From Gammaproteobacteria bacterium (lineage in GTDB: Bacteria; Pseudomonadota; Gammaproteobacteria; HK1), in NCBI GenBank assembly GCA_012103455.1, contig WLWT01000001.1, forward strand, positions 4,099,288 to 4,163,287: DNA of 64,000 nt, given 5' to 3'. Positions 29,899 through 39,988 of this stretch are shown here, piece after piece. Every line of letters starts with the position of its first letter. Position 1 is the first letter of the stretch. The notes under the pieces are model-generated. The model did not search any database and was not told where the DNA came from. It saw nothing but the letters and a program-made list of their open reading frames with translations. The position numbers and the translations under genes were made by a program.

Positions 29899-30416
29899 AT
29901 GAGACTGACCGACTTAGGCGGGCTCGAATACCGACAACACCGGATGTGGGTAGTAACAATCGTCCTGGTACAACTTGGGATCGCTGACGTCCAGTTATGC
30001 CAGCGGCATCGGGAAGGATCATTGACCATACGGTTTGCGGGAACTGCCATAGCGATCCCCCGCAGGTGCCTCGGTGTTACCCTTTCAGTGTTGACCTGCC
30101 GGCATGCGGACCACCAAGCTGTCCAGCTTGGCGGCCACCTCGATCTGACACCAATGGAATCGGGCGGGATGCCACCGACCATGGCCTGCCACTCGGGCTC
30201 TATGTAGATATGTAAACATGGCAGATGGCGCAGGCCCGGGCGCGGCTATAGCGGCTGCAACCTCGGCGGCGTAGGACAGGACCATGGTTCCCTATGGGTA
30301 GTGCCTTGACACAATGTAGCGTTATTAGTTTAGCCATGTTATAGGCTTTGTAGGGCGCTCCCAATGTCTTCCCAGTCATCGGCCCAAATCATTTCACGCT
30401 CAGGCAATCGTATTAA
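29899..30416. other. Gene-poor stretch with decayed fragments
   Basis: Apart from the possible P450 stub, a minus-strand tail ending at 30339-30341 (RLPEREMIWADDWEDIGSAL) looks like the C-terminus of a once-real protein; I cannot name it. The plus strand has no credible gene. The stretch ends at the TTAA target site of the 30417 element. Confidence 0.45.
29914..30009 (-). pseudogene. Possible cytochrome P450 N-terminal remnant
   Basis: The minus strand reads MPLA, an in-frame TAA, then LDVSDPKLYQDDCYYPH and a stop at 29914-29916. The phrase resembles the N-terminus of bacterial P450s (LDVSDPxLYxxDxxYPxFxxLR), but the helix that should follow is replaced. There is no heme-binding Cys motif. 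Evidence is thin. Confidence 0.3.
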
Positions 30417-30515
30417 GGGCATCTCTAATAATCCACATTCTGAAATCTGATGATCAATAAAATCAGTTATTTACGCTCTAGCGAAACGTCAAAATCGTAA
30501 TTTTTAGAGGTGCCC
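30417..30515. mobile_element. 99-bp miniature element, sequence-divergent relative of the MITE family
   Basis: Ends are inverted repeats, GGGCATCTCTAATAAT and (reverse complement of the right end) GGGCACCTCTAAAAAT, flanked on both sides by TTAA. The ends match the four longer elements at 45647, 48707, 50837 and 53499, but the interior is unrelated and A+T-rich. It codes for nothing and sits directly against the ISKra4 fragment. Confidence 0.78.
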
Positions 30516-30519
30516 TTAA

Positions 30520-30862
30520 GTTTGAAGTACAGATGGAGTTAACCGGCTCATTGCTAGATATGGAAAGCATGATTCCATCAGTGAGTAACCCACTGGGTTG
30601 CTGTGCGACAGCCCAAGCCCTTCATCGTTTTGATACCGATGGAAGCCCAATCGAGGTTGGCGGTATAAAACTGACTTCGCGCACGCAGAGCAACAAAACG
30701 TATTATTCGCCCTATGGGCCTGTCGATGTTGTCCGCCATATGTACCAAACCTCTAGGGGCGGTTGTATCTACTGTCCATTGGAAGCCTCAGCGCGAGTTA
30801 TCCAAAGCGCAACCCCGCGCATGGCCAAGTTACGTGAATTCAACCCGCAAGTGCAACAGTGA
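30520..30862 (+). pseudogene. ISKra4-family transposase, N-terminal fragment
   Basis: In the frame starting at the ATG of 30533 (preceded by FEVQ in frame) the sequence contains ALHRFDTDGSPIEVGGIKL, YYSPYGPVDVVRHMYQT and CPLEASARVIQSATPRMAK. These are typical of the N-terminal third of ISKra4-family transposases. After MAK the similarity stops and the frame closes at 30862. The catalytic DDE part is missing here; a C-terminal fragment of a similar transposase lies at 39664-39960 on the opposite strand. The 5' end was cut by, or close to, the insertion of the 99-bp element. Confidence 0.72.
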
Positions 30863-30881
30863 GTTTAATTCACGGCCTTTT

Positions 30882-31088
30882 CCGACGAGATTCAGGCATT
30901 GTAATGCACAAGGCTGTCAGGTCGTTATTCCTGCTGACCACTCTCTGTTGACAAATCTGAAGCGCGCAAACAACGGTGCGGGGTTGTTCCGACTGTTGAA
31001 CGGCAAGGTCATCAGGGTAGAATTTTCTTTGAAGGGCTTTACCAAAGCGTTCAACGCGCTTGCTTCCGGTGATCTTCTTGAAGAGTAA
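30882..31088 (+). pseudogene. IalB-like (invasion-associated locus B) C-terminal remnant
   Basis: The frame ending at the TAA of 31086-31088 reads CNAQGCQVVIPADHSLLTNL, then IRVEFSLKGFTKAFNAL. This resembles the C-terminus of IalB-family envelope proteins (a Cys pair followed by a small-residue strand and SLxGFxxA). No N-terminus, signal peptide or start is present. It sits just before the TpsB gene in the A+T-richer insert. Confidence 0.45.
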
Positions 31089-31126
31089 AATATCCAGCAA
31101 GCGGATGTATCCGAGCGATTGCCATC

Positions 31127-32897
31127 ATGCTGGGTCGGGTTTTTTGCAAATCGGTGTTGCCGGTTGTTTTGACTGCAAGTCTGTTTTTGTTGGGCCTGCA
31201 AGATATGGCTCAAGCGCAAAGTGCTACCGATGATGCCGCAAGACAGGCTGAACAGATCGAGCGCGACCGGGCGGCCGACGAACGTCAGCGCCAACTGGAG
31301 CGAAGTAGGCTCGATAACCGGCCACCCGGTGGTGCAAATGTTGCTCCTCCACGAAGGGAGGTTGCTGCACCGGATGAGGCTTGTATTGAGGTCAATACGA
31401 TTTCGTTAAGCGGCGTTGCATTGTTGCAAGCTCGCGCAGTCAACGGGGTCGTTTCCGAGTTCGAGGGACAATGGCTGGGGCTTTCCGATCTCAACAATCT
31501 TCTCAAGCAGTTGACATTTTTGTATGTGGAGAAAGGTTACATCACCTCGCGCGCATTGTTGCCGGAGCAGGATTTGGCAGATGGTTTGCTTGAGATCGTT
31601 GTCGTCGAAGGGCAGCTGGAATCTATTGTAATGGACGGTGAGCCTGATACAAACAGAAGCCGGATCGATACCGCATTTCCCGCAATGGTGGGCAAGCCGG
31701 TCAATTTGCGTGACATTGAACAGGGGCTTGAGCAGCTTAACCGGCTGCGGTCAAACCATGCAACAGTTGAACTGGAGGGGGGTCAAAAACCGGGCTCATC
31801 GGTTTTGCAGGTTCGACGAAACAAGTCCGAAAACTGGTATGGAACCGTGGGCTTTGACAATTCGGGTGCCTCATCAACCGGCAAATACCAGTCGAGGGTC
31901 GATTTGGGATTTGAAGATGTCTTGCGTCTGAATGAGCAGTGGAATTTCAGCTACCAGCGGTCAATGGACCGCCATCCTCTATATTTTGACGATGTTCCAA
32001 GCAGTGACACTTATACAAGTAGTTTTTCTGTTCCCTACGGTTATTGGGCATTTGCGGTGGATGGTTTATGGAGTGAATACAATTCGCAAATTGTCGGAGC
32101 AGTTTCAGATATTGATACCTCGGGTCTTTCGCTATCTGTGAGCGCGAGTGTCTCGAGGGTTGTTCATCGGGATCAGATCTCAATTACCTCACTATCTGGC
32201 AAGCTCAAATGGAAACGGACCGAGAATTTTATTTTGGGCAACCGAATAGATGTATCCAGCCGCGACCTGTCCATAGGTACTTTAGAACTCGTCCATTCCC
32301 GACAACTATGGAACGGTCAACTGGTCGCGTTTGCCGGTTATAAGTCGGGGTCTGGATATAGGGGGGGCTTTTGATGATGATACGGCCCCAGCCGGTTCGC
32401 CGAAGGGGCAGTTTAGAAGTGTGAATGGTTCCATCAGTTATTTCAAGCCCTTCAAACTGGGTGATCTAAGCGCGACCTATAACGGTCAGGTAAGCGGGCA
32501 ATATACGCCAGACCTTTTGTTTGACTCAGAGCAGGTTGCTTATGGTGGGTATTCAACGGTTCGTGGATTGCGCGAATCTGTCGTGTTCGGCAATCATGGT
32601 GTGATGACGCGCAATGAATGTGCCCTCCAGTTGCTGCAATCAAAAAACGAACCATTTACAAAGGTGTTTGGAACATTGGAGGCCTATGCAGCCATCGATT
32701 TTGCTCATGTGTTCGAGGAAGAAGACTTTGGCATCGATGGCGGAAATCTGACCGGTGCGGCCATCGGATTGCGCAGCCGCGGTGGCAGGATCGGTTTTGA
32801 TGTGGCGTGGTCGGATAGTGTCGCATCATCCGATAATCTGGATGCGGCAGTTGCTGAGTCGGGATTGGTTTATGCACGGGTTAATTTGGCTTTTTAA
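31127..32897 (+). pseudogene. Two-partner secretion transporter TpsB (FhaC/ShlB/CdiB), frameshifted
   Basis: The Omp85-family outer-membrane pore that secretes the CdiA/FhaB-like partner downstream. It begins at 31127 with a signal peptide (residues 1-30, ending AQAQS). A POTRA region follows (CIEVNTISLSG, ... GYITSRALLPEQDLADGLLEI, about residues 85-165), then the barrel (NWYGTVGFDNSGASSTGKYQ). The first frame stops at 32374 shortly after AFAGYKSGSG. The natural continuation SRGLDIGGAFDDDT ... YSTVRGLRES ... YARVNLAF lies one frame over and ends at 32897. One extra base near 32340 (TATAAGTCGG) explains it; a G7 run at about 32360 is another weak spot. As read, the barrel is cut; an assembly error cannot be excluded. 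Confidence 0.85.
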
Positions 32898-32949
32898 TGG
32901 TCAATCAATTATAAATATTTATCGCTGATGTCAGTGTAAAATACAGAGA

Positions 32950-35900
32950 ATGTATTGCATGGCTAGAAACAGGAAACCCAGGCATTCGCAATATTTCTCT
33001 AACACAATGAGCCGCTTGATGCGTCAGGCCGTGTCATATCTGCTGTGTTTACTCCTTGCTTTCCAGCCGTTGATCATGCAGGCGGCGGAAATGACCGCTG
33101 CCCGGAATGCGGCAGCGGCCAACCAACCGGGGGTTGAAAGCGCCGGTAATGGTGTACCTCTAGTCAATATCGTTAGGCCCAATGCATCCGGTCTCTCGCA
33201 TAATAAATATGATCAATTCAATGTTGGGCAACCGGGCGCGATTTTGAACAATTCCAATCAAACCCTGCAACGCTCCCAATTGGGTGGGCTGGTTCAAGGT
33301 AACCCTAACCTCAGTTCATCGGGACCTGCATCGGTTATAGTGAATGAAGTGATCAGCGCCAACCGGTCGCTATTGGAGGGAACCCTTGAGGTTCATGGTA
33401 GTCGGGCGGATGTTATTGTTGCCAACCCCAATGGAATAACCTGTAACGGCTGTGGCTTTATCAATACACCCAGGGTCACGCTTGCTACTGCTCGCCCTGA
33501 ACTGAACAGCAATGGCTCGCTCAACAGCCTGTTGGTTGAACAAGGTGATATCAATATCGGCCTGAATGGGGCTAATCTTGATAGCGTCAATGCGTTTGAA
33601 CTGGTGTCGCGCAAGATCAGTATTGGCGGCCCGATCAAGGTTTTGGGTGATCTTAATCTGGTCGCGGGGCGCAACAGCTATGCGTATCAAACAGGTTTGA
33701 TCACGCCCCTTGCTGCTGACGGCAAGGAACCGGGTGTGGCGATTGATTCTTCATTGCTGGGCGGCATGTATGCAGGCCGGATCAAGATTGTTTCGACCGA
33801 TCGTGGCGCAGGCGTCAATACTCAAGGGCAGATGGCTGCCAATGCCCATGGCATGACCCTGACAGCCGATGGCAAGCTGGTACTTGGCAATGTACGTGCC
33901 AAGGGAGCCATCCGGGCAACGTCCAAAACCCAATCTATTGAAGTCCAGCGGACTTTGTTTGCTGATGAGGCCATTGTTCTAGACGGCAAGAGTGCCGTTA
34001 CGCCTGGTGACAATGCGCTGATTGCTTCGGCTGGCGATGTATCCCTGAAGGCCGAAGTAGTTTCACTGGGTAACGCTGCATTGGTTGCATCAGGCACCCG
34101 CGAAGACGGCGCACAAAGCAATGTTGGCAATCTGAGCGTTGAGGCAGACCGGCTTGACGCTGGAGACGGTCAACTTGCCGCGGGAGACACACTGACCGTG
34201 ACTGCATCGACTATCAATCTGGACCGCGCAGCCGATGGCAACACGGATGTGTTGCGATCCTTGGGGGGAATCGCCCTGAAGGCGGAAAATGTTTCCGCTC
34301 ACAATGCCCGTGTGACAGCGTTGGGTGCATTGGACCTGAAATCATCTTCATCACTCAATCTCACGGGTGGTTTGTACTCGGCTGCCGGACATCTTTTTGT
34401 TGAAGCTGATGATATTACAAGCAGTGCGGTCTTGAATTCCAAAAGTACCGTAACATTGCGCGGAATAAGCGGGAGCGTTGTCAATTCAGGCCGGATGGCA
34501 GGTGATGCAGGAACGGTTGTCAGCGCGGTGACGATCGTTCGCAATGAGGGCGATCTGTTTTCTGCCAAAGCCGTCAACATTACATCGCTAGGGGCTTCAA
34601 TCAATACCGCCACAGGACGGATTGCCGGTAATGAGGGCGTGGGGCTCAATGCCGCATCGGTGCACAATGCTGGCAAGGTTATCGCACAAGGGTCGGAGCT
34701 GAGTGTCAATACCGATGGCAATGTGGACAATAGCGGTGAGCTTGGCGGTGCAAGCGCCCGTTTGAATGTGGATGGGACGCTGAGCAACCGTGGCCAACTG
34801 GATGTCACACATGCACTGGCGCTCAAGGGCCATAACCACACCCACAGCACAGCACTGCACAATCATGCAGGCGGCTCGATCATCAGTGGCTCGGGCAATT
34901 ATTCTGTCGCATCTTTCGATAATGCGACTGTTATGACAACGCGCTCTGGCGGGTTGGACATTGATGTCACCGGCAACCTAAGCAACACCGGCGCGATAGC
35001 GGCCAAGACAACAGGCACGATAGAACTGGATGGCAACCTTGCCAATGCCGGCTCCATTATCAGTGAGAAAGCCCTGGTGATTGTTGGCCGTTCCGGTGGC
35101 CGGTTGGGCACTTTGTCGAATTCACACAACACTGCGTTGATCAACGGCGCGGAGCGCTTGACTATAAAAGCCGCTACTGTGACGAATGCGGGGGCAATGG
35201 GTTCGGTTGATGGTCATGTGTTGGCTGAACTTTCTGGTGATTTGACCAACACCGGTGTGTTCTATTCCGGGACGTCGTCAATCTATAAGCTCGATGGACA
35301 CCTGAGCAACACCCATGCCGATATTCTGGCCGAAGCTGCTCTGACCATAAGAGGTCGAAGTGCTGCCCGTGCAGCATCGATAAAGAACGCTTCAGGCAAT
35401 ATAGAAGCCATTTCGGGTGACCTGACGCTGGCGGCCGATACGATTACCAATGAGCGTACCAACCTTGCTTTTGGCACCACGTCTTCAACACAAACGTCAA
35501 CTTCGGGCAACACGACCACGACTGTGGTGACCACCCGCGAAACTTTAAGCCAAAGCTCTGCGGCCTCCAAACTGTTGGCGGGCGGCACTATCACGGTTGA
35601 TGCCAATACGCTCAACAACCACTACAGCCAAATCGCGGCAAACGGAAATATTACAGTCACCGCGAACACGGCGAACAACACCGGTCGCGACTTGATTGAG
35701 ACGGTTGATACAACAGCCGTCACCCAGCATTCGCAGAGATATTGTGCCAGACGCATTTTGGGTATCTGCATCAGCAGGAAAACCCGCTACTGGACAACCA
35801 TCAGCCATAATACGACCTCTTCAACCTATGATTCAATGTTTGCATCCATTGAAGCAGGCGGCACACTGAATGCTGATGTAAGCGGTTATTTGAACAACAC

Positions 35901-38900
35901 TGCCGTACGTGGAAGTGCCGGACCAATCGGCCTTTCTTCGGGTAGCCGTGCACTGAATTCGGCCCATGTCGCCGGCGGAAGCGGCCCCGGAAATCTTGTC
36001 AATCTTGACGAACTCGATGTCGGCATCACTGCCTTGCTTGGACGCAGTGCGCTCTTTGATGTAGCGCAGCAACCCCATTCGCCTTTCTTGGTGGAAACCC
36101 GCTCGCAGTTTATCGATCCAAGCGAGTTTCTGGGTTCGGACTTTTTTCTTAATCAGGTCGGTGGCTACAACCCCGATCAGACCCTGCGCCGTTTCGGTGA
36201 TGCTTATGTGGAAACACGGCTTATTTTCGACCAGATTTTCGCGCTGACCGGACAACGATATGTAGGCAACGCCACAGACACTCGTGGTCTTGTTCAATCC
36301 CTTTACGAAAACGCTATTGATGCTCGGCAAAGCTTCGGGCTTGCATTGGGTGTGGCCTTGACGCCTGATCAGGTTGCGCGGTTGACACAGGACATCACAT
36401 GGCTTGAAGCGCGTGTTGTTCGTGGGCAATCCGTTTGGGTGCCACGCGTTTATCTTGCCTCATCCACGTTGGATAACGTCAATCTTGCAAGTGCGCAGAT
36501 CAAGGCTGGTCAGGCTAATGTGCAAGTGGCCACACTGTTCAACTCGGGCGATATGACAGGCCATGATGGTCTGAATGTGACGGCCAATGATGCCGTGCTC
36601 AATCAGGGCGGTGGGCTGTTTGCCAATGCGGATATCGTGATCAATGGCGGCAGTTTGTTTTCCAACAACTCCGGTACGGTATCCGGCGACAACGTGACGA
36701 TCAAAGCCGATGATATCCTGAACGATACTGCCAAAACCCGCGATCAGCGTAACAACGGGTTTACCGATCGCAATCAGCTAATCGCCCGCATTCAGGCACG
36801 CGGCGATTTGTTATTGGACGCCGAAGGAACCATTGCTTCAACGGGTGGACAATTCAGCTCAGGCGGTTCGACCACACTGGATGCGAGAAAAGCGGTTGCA
36901 CTCAGTGCGCTTGAAATCGAGCGTCTTGCCAAGGATGAATTCAAAGGAGGCTATGATCGCAGATCCTCCCTCACCCATCGACTGGTTGGCATTCATGCAG
37001 GTGAAGCACTCACCCTCGATTCCGGCGGGGATGTCACGTTAAGAGGCGTGGACACTTCTTCAGGGAAAGACACAACTATCACTGCGACCGGCGGTATCGA
37101 TATCGTCGCTGTTCAGGACCAACAATCCAAAGATCTGAAACTTGACCTCAAGACAAGTGGCCTGCTTGGAACCGAAACCCACATTCGCAGACAATCCGCT
37201 TCAACTGAAACCAAAGGGTCAGACATTGAGGCAAGCGGCGCCTTAAACATCACCTCCCAAAAAGAAGGTATTACAGTAAAAGCTTCCAGACTTGCCAGCG
37301 AGGAACAAACAACGCTCTTAGCCGAAGAAGGCAAAATCGCACTTCTCACAGAAACCGATTCCGAATTTGAACGTGATGAACGGCGTGAAGAAGATATCTT
37401 CTGGTGGAATGAAAGCGACCAGGGGTACGTCAGGGAAACCATCAAGCCTGTTGCAATCGAGGCCGGCGGCGGTCTCACGATCAATGCAGGAAAAGGCCTT
37501 GTTGTAGAGTATCAAAAGACTGGCGATCTGAACGCCTCTATTGACCAGCTTGCCCAATCACCCGGACTAGAGTGGATCGGCGGGCTCAAAAATGACCCAC
37601 GCGTGGACTGGGTTGAAGTTCAGGCGCGGTTCGACACTTGGGATTATGAAAATCAAGGGCTGACAGAAGCCGGTGCTGCTTTCGTCTCTCTTGTGGTGGG
37701 TGCCGTCAGTGGAGGGGCGTTATCGACTCTGTCGGCCAATCTGGCAACCGGCCTCGGCTTTGCAGCCAAGGGTGTCGTACAAACCGCCCTTCAGGCGGGA
37801 CTGAACTCGCTGGCCAAACAGGCGAGCATCGCGCTCATCAATAACAAGGGTGATCTGGGTGCCGCACTGGAAACCCTTGGCTCATCCGCCTCTCTGCGCT
37901 CGCTGGCAACAGCCATGGTGGCAACGGGCCTCACTGTCCACATCAGCGATGTTGCGGGCATTGGCACCGATCTTCCCAAAACGGCTTCGCTGGCCGATCG
38001 TGTAGTACGGGATATTCAGCGTGGCCTCATCCGTACCACGGTCAACGCGGGCGTCTCCACCGCTATCGAAGGCGGCCAGTTGAATGCAAATCTTATCGCT
38101 GCGCTCAGAGCCGAGGCGGCGAGCGTCATCGGAGAAAATGCTGCGCAGGAGATTGGGCAAGCCTTCCACTCCGGAGAGATAAACAAGTTCACTCAACTGG
38201 TCGCCCATGCGGCGGTTGGATGTGCGAGTGGCGCAGTGGCGTCAGGCCATTGCAGGTCGGGTGCGCTTGGTGCGGTTGTCGGAGAAGTCACCGCAGAGAT
38301 ACTGGAACGGCACATACAGGACCGGCTTGCCCATGAACTTGCCGACGGCTCCATCACCGAAGAAGAAGCCTCGGTGATGGCTATAGACATGCGCGCTGAG
38401 GGCGTTGATATAGCGAGGCTAGCTTCCGGTATGGGGGCGGCTCTTGCGGGCGGGGCGGTCGATGCGGCGGCGGATGCGGGTGGAACGGCGGCGGAGAACA
38501 ACGCCTTCTGGATACCCGCGATTATAGTGGTTAACGCTCTTTGGACGGCTTATGATGTTGCTAAGACCTATCAGGAGGAGGGTGGAGAAGCCGCTCTTAA
38601 GCAGCTTGCACTTGATGGGGTCATTACGGTTGCCACAGGGGGGGTTGGTCAAGCCGCCTATAAGATAGGTGGCAAGGTGTTCAAATCAGCCCCCGAAGCT
38701 TGGCAGGCTGTCAAGAAGGCCGGATTGTGGAGGAAAGGGATAAAGAGAACAAAAGGTCTTGAAACGCGAGGTGTAAGACCTGCACCCGGTGAAAGAACAA
38801 TTCAAGGGCAAGTTGATGCGGCTACCCAAGGTGGCACAGTAAACCCCACAGTTCAACGTAATAGACGAGACTTATTCCGTTTGAGATCAAGTGGGCATGG

Positions 38901-39078
38901 TCAATCTGGAGCTACAGCTACTCCTCAAAATGTTTTCAGAACTAATCCTAAAACAGGTGAGCGCTTTGGACCTCAACGTGGCCCCGATAGGGCTGTAACT
39001 CCGAGAGATATTCGTGAGCTTTACAAAGCACAAACTGGTCAAGGCACTAGCAGTATTCGCACACGGAGTGGACACTAA
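32950..39078 (+). CDS. cdiA: CdiA/FhaB-like haemagglutinin exoprotein with C-terminal toxin region
   Basis: A 2042-residue TpsA exoprotein. After an extended signal peptide (basic start, then LLCLLLAFQPLIMQAAE, about residues 34-51) comes the TPS secretion domain, with NPNGI at about 160 and CNGCGFINTPRVTLATARP. Long filamentous-haemagglutinin repeats follow (LSNTGAIAAKT, LANAGSIISE), then a pretoxin region with a DUF637-like signature (AHAAVGCASGAVASGHC, about 1752). AENN at 1848-1851, an equivalent of the VENN marker, precedes the variable C-terminus of 191 residues. That region begins with a hydrophobic segment (FWIPAIIVVNALWTAYDVAK) and ends in a basic ~110-residue domain (RNRRDLFRLRSSGHG, TPRDIRELYKAQTG) that I cannot assign. 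It is preceded by TpsB and followed by an overlapping small gene, so it is most likely a contact-dependent inhibition toxin. Confidence 0.9.
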   Translation: MYCMARNRKPRHSQYFSNTMSRLMRQAVSYLLCLLLAFQPLIMQAAEMTAARNAAAANQPGVESAGNGVPLVNIVRPNASGLSHNKYDQFNVGQPGAILNNSNQTLQRSQLGGLVQGNPNLSSSGPASVIVNEVISANRSLLEGTLEVHGSRADVIVANPNGITCNGCGFINTPRVTLATARPELNSNGSLNSLLVEQGDINIGLNGANLDSVNAFELVSRKISIGGPIKVLGDLNLVAGRNSYAYQTGLITPLAADGKEPGVAIDSSLLGGMYAGRIKIVSTDRGAGVNTQGQMAANAHGMTLTADGKLVLGNVRAKGAIRATSKTQSIEVQRTLFADEAIVLDGKSAVTPGDNALIASAGDVSLKAEVVSLGNAALVASGTREDGAQSNVGNLSVEADRLDAGDGQLAAGDTLTVTASTINLDRAADGNTDVLRSLGGIALKAENVSAHNARVTALGALDLKSSSSLNLTGGLYSAAGHLFVEADDITSSAVLNSKSTVTLRGISGSVVNSGRMAGDAGTVVSAVTIVRNEGDLFSAKAVNITSLGASINTATGRIAGNEGVGLNAASVHNAGKVIAQGSELSVNTDGNVDNSGELGGASARLNVDGTLSNRGQLDVTHALALKGHNHTHSTALHNHAGGSIISGSGNYSVASFDNATVMTTRSGGLDIDVTGNLSNTGAIAAKTTGTIELDGNLANAGSIISEKALVIVGRSGGRLGTLSNSHNTALINGAERLTIKAATVTNAGAMGSVDGHVLAELSGDLTNTGVFYSGTSSIYKLDGHLSNTHADILAEAALTIRGRSAARAASIKNASGNIEAISGDLTLAADTITNERTNLAFGTTSSTQTSTSGNTTTTVVTTRETLSQSSAASKLLAGGTITVDANTLNNHYSQIAANGNITVTANTANNTGRDLIETVDTTAVTQHSQRYCARRILGICISRKTRYWTTISHNTTSSTYDSMFASIEAGGTLNADVSGYLNNTAVRGSAGPIGLSSGSRALNSAHVAGGSGPGNLVNLDELDVGITALLGRSALFDVAQQPHSPFLVETRSQFIDPSEFLGSDFFLNQVGGYNPDQTLRRFGDAYVETRLIFDQIFALTGQRYVGNATDTRGLVQSLYENAIDARQSFGLALGVALTPDQVARLTQDITWLEARVVRGQSVWVPRVYLASSTLDNVNLASAQIKAGQANVQVATLFNSGDMTGHDGLNVTANDAVLNQGGGLFANADIVINGGSLFSNNSGTVSGDNVTIKADDILNDTAKTRDQRNNGFTDRNQLIARIQARGDLLLDAEGTIASTGGQFSSGGSTTLDARKAVALSALEIERLAKDEFKGGYDRRSSLTHRLVGIHAGEALTLDSGGDVTLRGVDTSSGKDTTITATGGIDIVAVQDQQSKDLKLDLKTSGLLGTETHIRRQSASTETKGSDIEASGALNITSQKEGITVKASRLASEEQTTLLAEEGKIALLTETDSEFERDERREEDIFWWNESDQGYVRETIKPVAIEAGGGLTINAGKGLVVEYQKTGDLNASIDQLAQSPGLEWIGGLKNDPRVDWVEVQARFDTWDYENQGLTEAGAAFVSLVVGAVSGGALSTLSANLATGLGFAAKGVVQTALQAGLNSLAKQASIALINNKGDLGAALETLGSSASLRSLATAMVATGLTVHISDVAGIGTDLPKTASLADRVVRDIQRGLIRTTVNAGVSTAIEGGQLNANLIAALRAEAASVIGENAAQEIGQAFHSGEINKFTQLVAHAAVGCASGAVASGHCRSGALGAVVGEVTAEILERHIQDRLAHELADGSITEEEASVMAIDMRAEGVDIARLASGMGAALAGGAVDAAADAGGTAAENNAFWIPAIIVVNALWTAYDVAKTYQEEGGEAALKQLALDGVITVATGGVGQAAYKIGGKVFKSAPEAWQAVKKAGLWRKGIKRTKGLETRGVRPAPGERTIQGQVDAATQGGTVNPTVQRNRRDLFRLRSSGHGQSGATATPQNVFRTNPKTGERFGPQRGPDRAVTPRDIRELYKAQTGQGTSSIRTRSGH

Positions 39079-39596
39079 TGAGTACTGCTATTGGAATTGG
39101 CTTTCAAAGTCTAGGGGAAGAAGCTTTATCCAAAGAGCTAGAAGCTATAGCTAACGAGTATGACTATGGCGTAGAAAATAATTTGGATAACGCAGAAGGT
39201 GATATGAAATCAGGCTTGTCCGAGCTTTCTGCTGCGCTGGATTGGAATTCGATAATGCTGCTGAAAACTCCAAAAGACAATCCTGCGGCATTAGCATTCG
39301 ATATTGAACAAGACTTGGGTTTATGGGAGTGTGAAAATAGACGGCCCAAGTTTTATGATTTTCTGCTTTCTGTTTCTTTGCTGTTAAGAAACCACTGCAA
39401 AGAGTTCTATGTGTTTTTTTCTGGCGAGTGGTATGAAGGTGATCGAATCAGAATGGAGCAAGGCTATATTGAAGACTTGCTCATTTTTTTGAGAAGGCCA
39501 GCAAATTGGAATGAAAAGCTTTATGTGGCTAAGGCAAATATCCATCAATATAGTGATGAAGTGCCGCTCCTTTACAAAGTACAGATTCAAGGTTAA
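39078..39596 (+). CDS. Candidate CdiI immunity protein
   Basis: A 172-residue soluble protein of no recognised family. Its ATG shares a base with the stop of the CdiA-like gene (TAATG), the usual coupling of toxin and immunity. The product is acidic (many Glu/Asp, e.g. EEALSKELEAIANEYDYG), with no signal peptide or membrane segment, fitting a cytoplasmic inhibitor of the basic toxin domain. Its DNA is clearly richer in A+T than the rest of the window, as is common for polymorphic toxin cassettes. Alternatives are an unrelated cargo gene, which position and overlap make less likely. GAAG before the ATG is a weak ribosome binding site. Confidence 0.72.
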   Translation: MSTAIGIGFQSLGEEALSKELEAIANEYDYGVENNLDNAEGDMKSGLSELSAALDWNSIMLLKTPKDNPAALAFDIEQDLGLWECENRRPKFYDFLLSVSLLLRNHCKEFYVFFSGEWYEGDRIRMEQGYIEDLLIFLRRPANWNEKLYVAKANIHQYSDEVPLLYKVQIQG

Positions 39597-39663
39597 CCTT
39601 CCTAGCTTCAACTTTGAAGTGCGACACTTCAACAATTAAGGAAACAACTGATCGGTGACTTAC

Positions 39664-39960
39664 AGTCCAGCCTCCTTCCAGCGCATCCCTCAATTGCATA
39701 GGCGCTGCTTAACCAATGTTTTACAAGCCGCTTCAGTCACACCTGATCCAATCGGTAAATTGTCCGACTGATGCCGAGAATAATGCATCTTGGATTTGTT
39801 ATTCTTAAAATAAGTGACCGATGCCAATAAGTGCTCTTTATCCGTCTTTTTAGACGACCCAGTATCAAGGTGCTCTTTTATCTCATTGTATAGTCGGGTC
39901 GCTGAACCCGGTTGGCTTTTAAGTCGATGACACGCTTGGCGATGGAGATCGAGATGTCGT
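39664..39960 (-). pseudogene. ISKra4-family transposase, C-terminal fragment
   Basis: The minus strand encodes MHYSRHQSDNLPIGSGV and TEAACKTLVKQRL, the hallmark C-terminal segment of ISKra4 transposases with the catalytic Glu in GSGVxEAAC. It then runs through an in-frame TGA into GMRWKEAGL, also family sequence. No start or N-terminal domain is present. It is oriented opposite to the N-terminal fragment at 30520, so the two bracket the CDI locus. Confidence 0.7.
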
Positions 39961-39988
39961 CGTAGTAACAACCGTGGTCGAGGACTCC

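Noticed and set aside
39616-39630. Hairpin GAAGTG/CACTTC after the immunity gene as a terminator
   Set aside because: The stem is only six pairs and no T-run follows on either strand.
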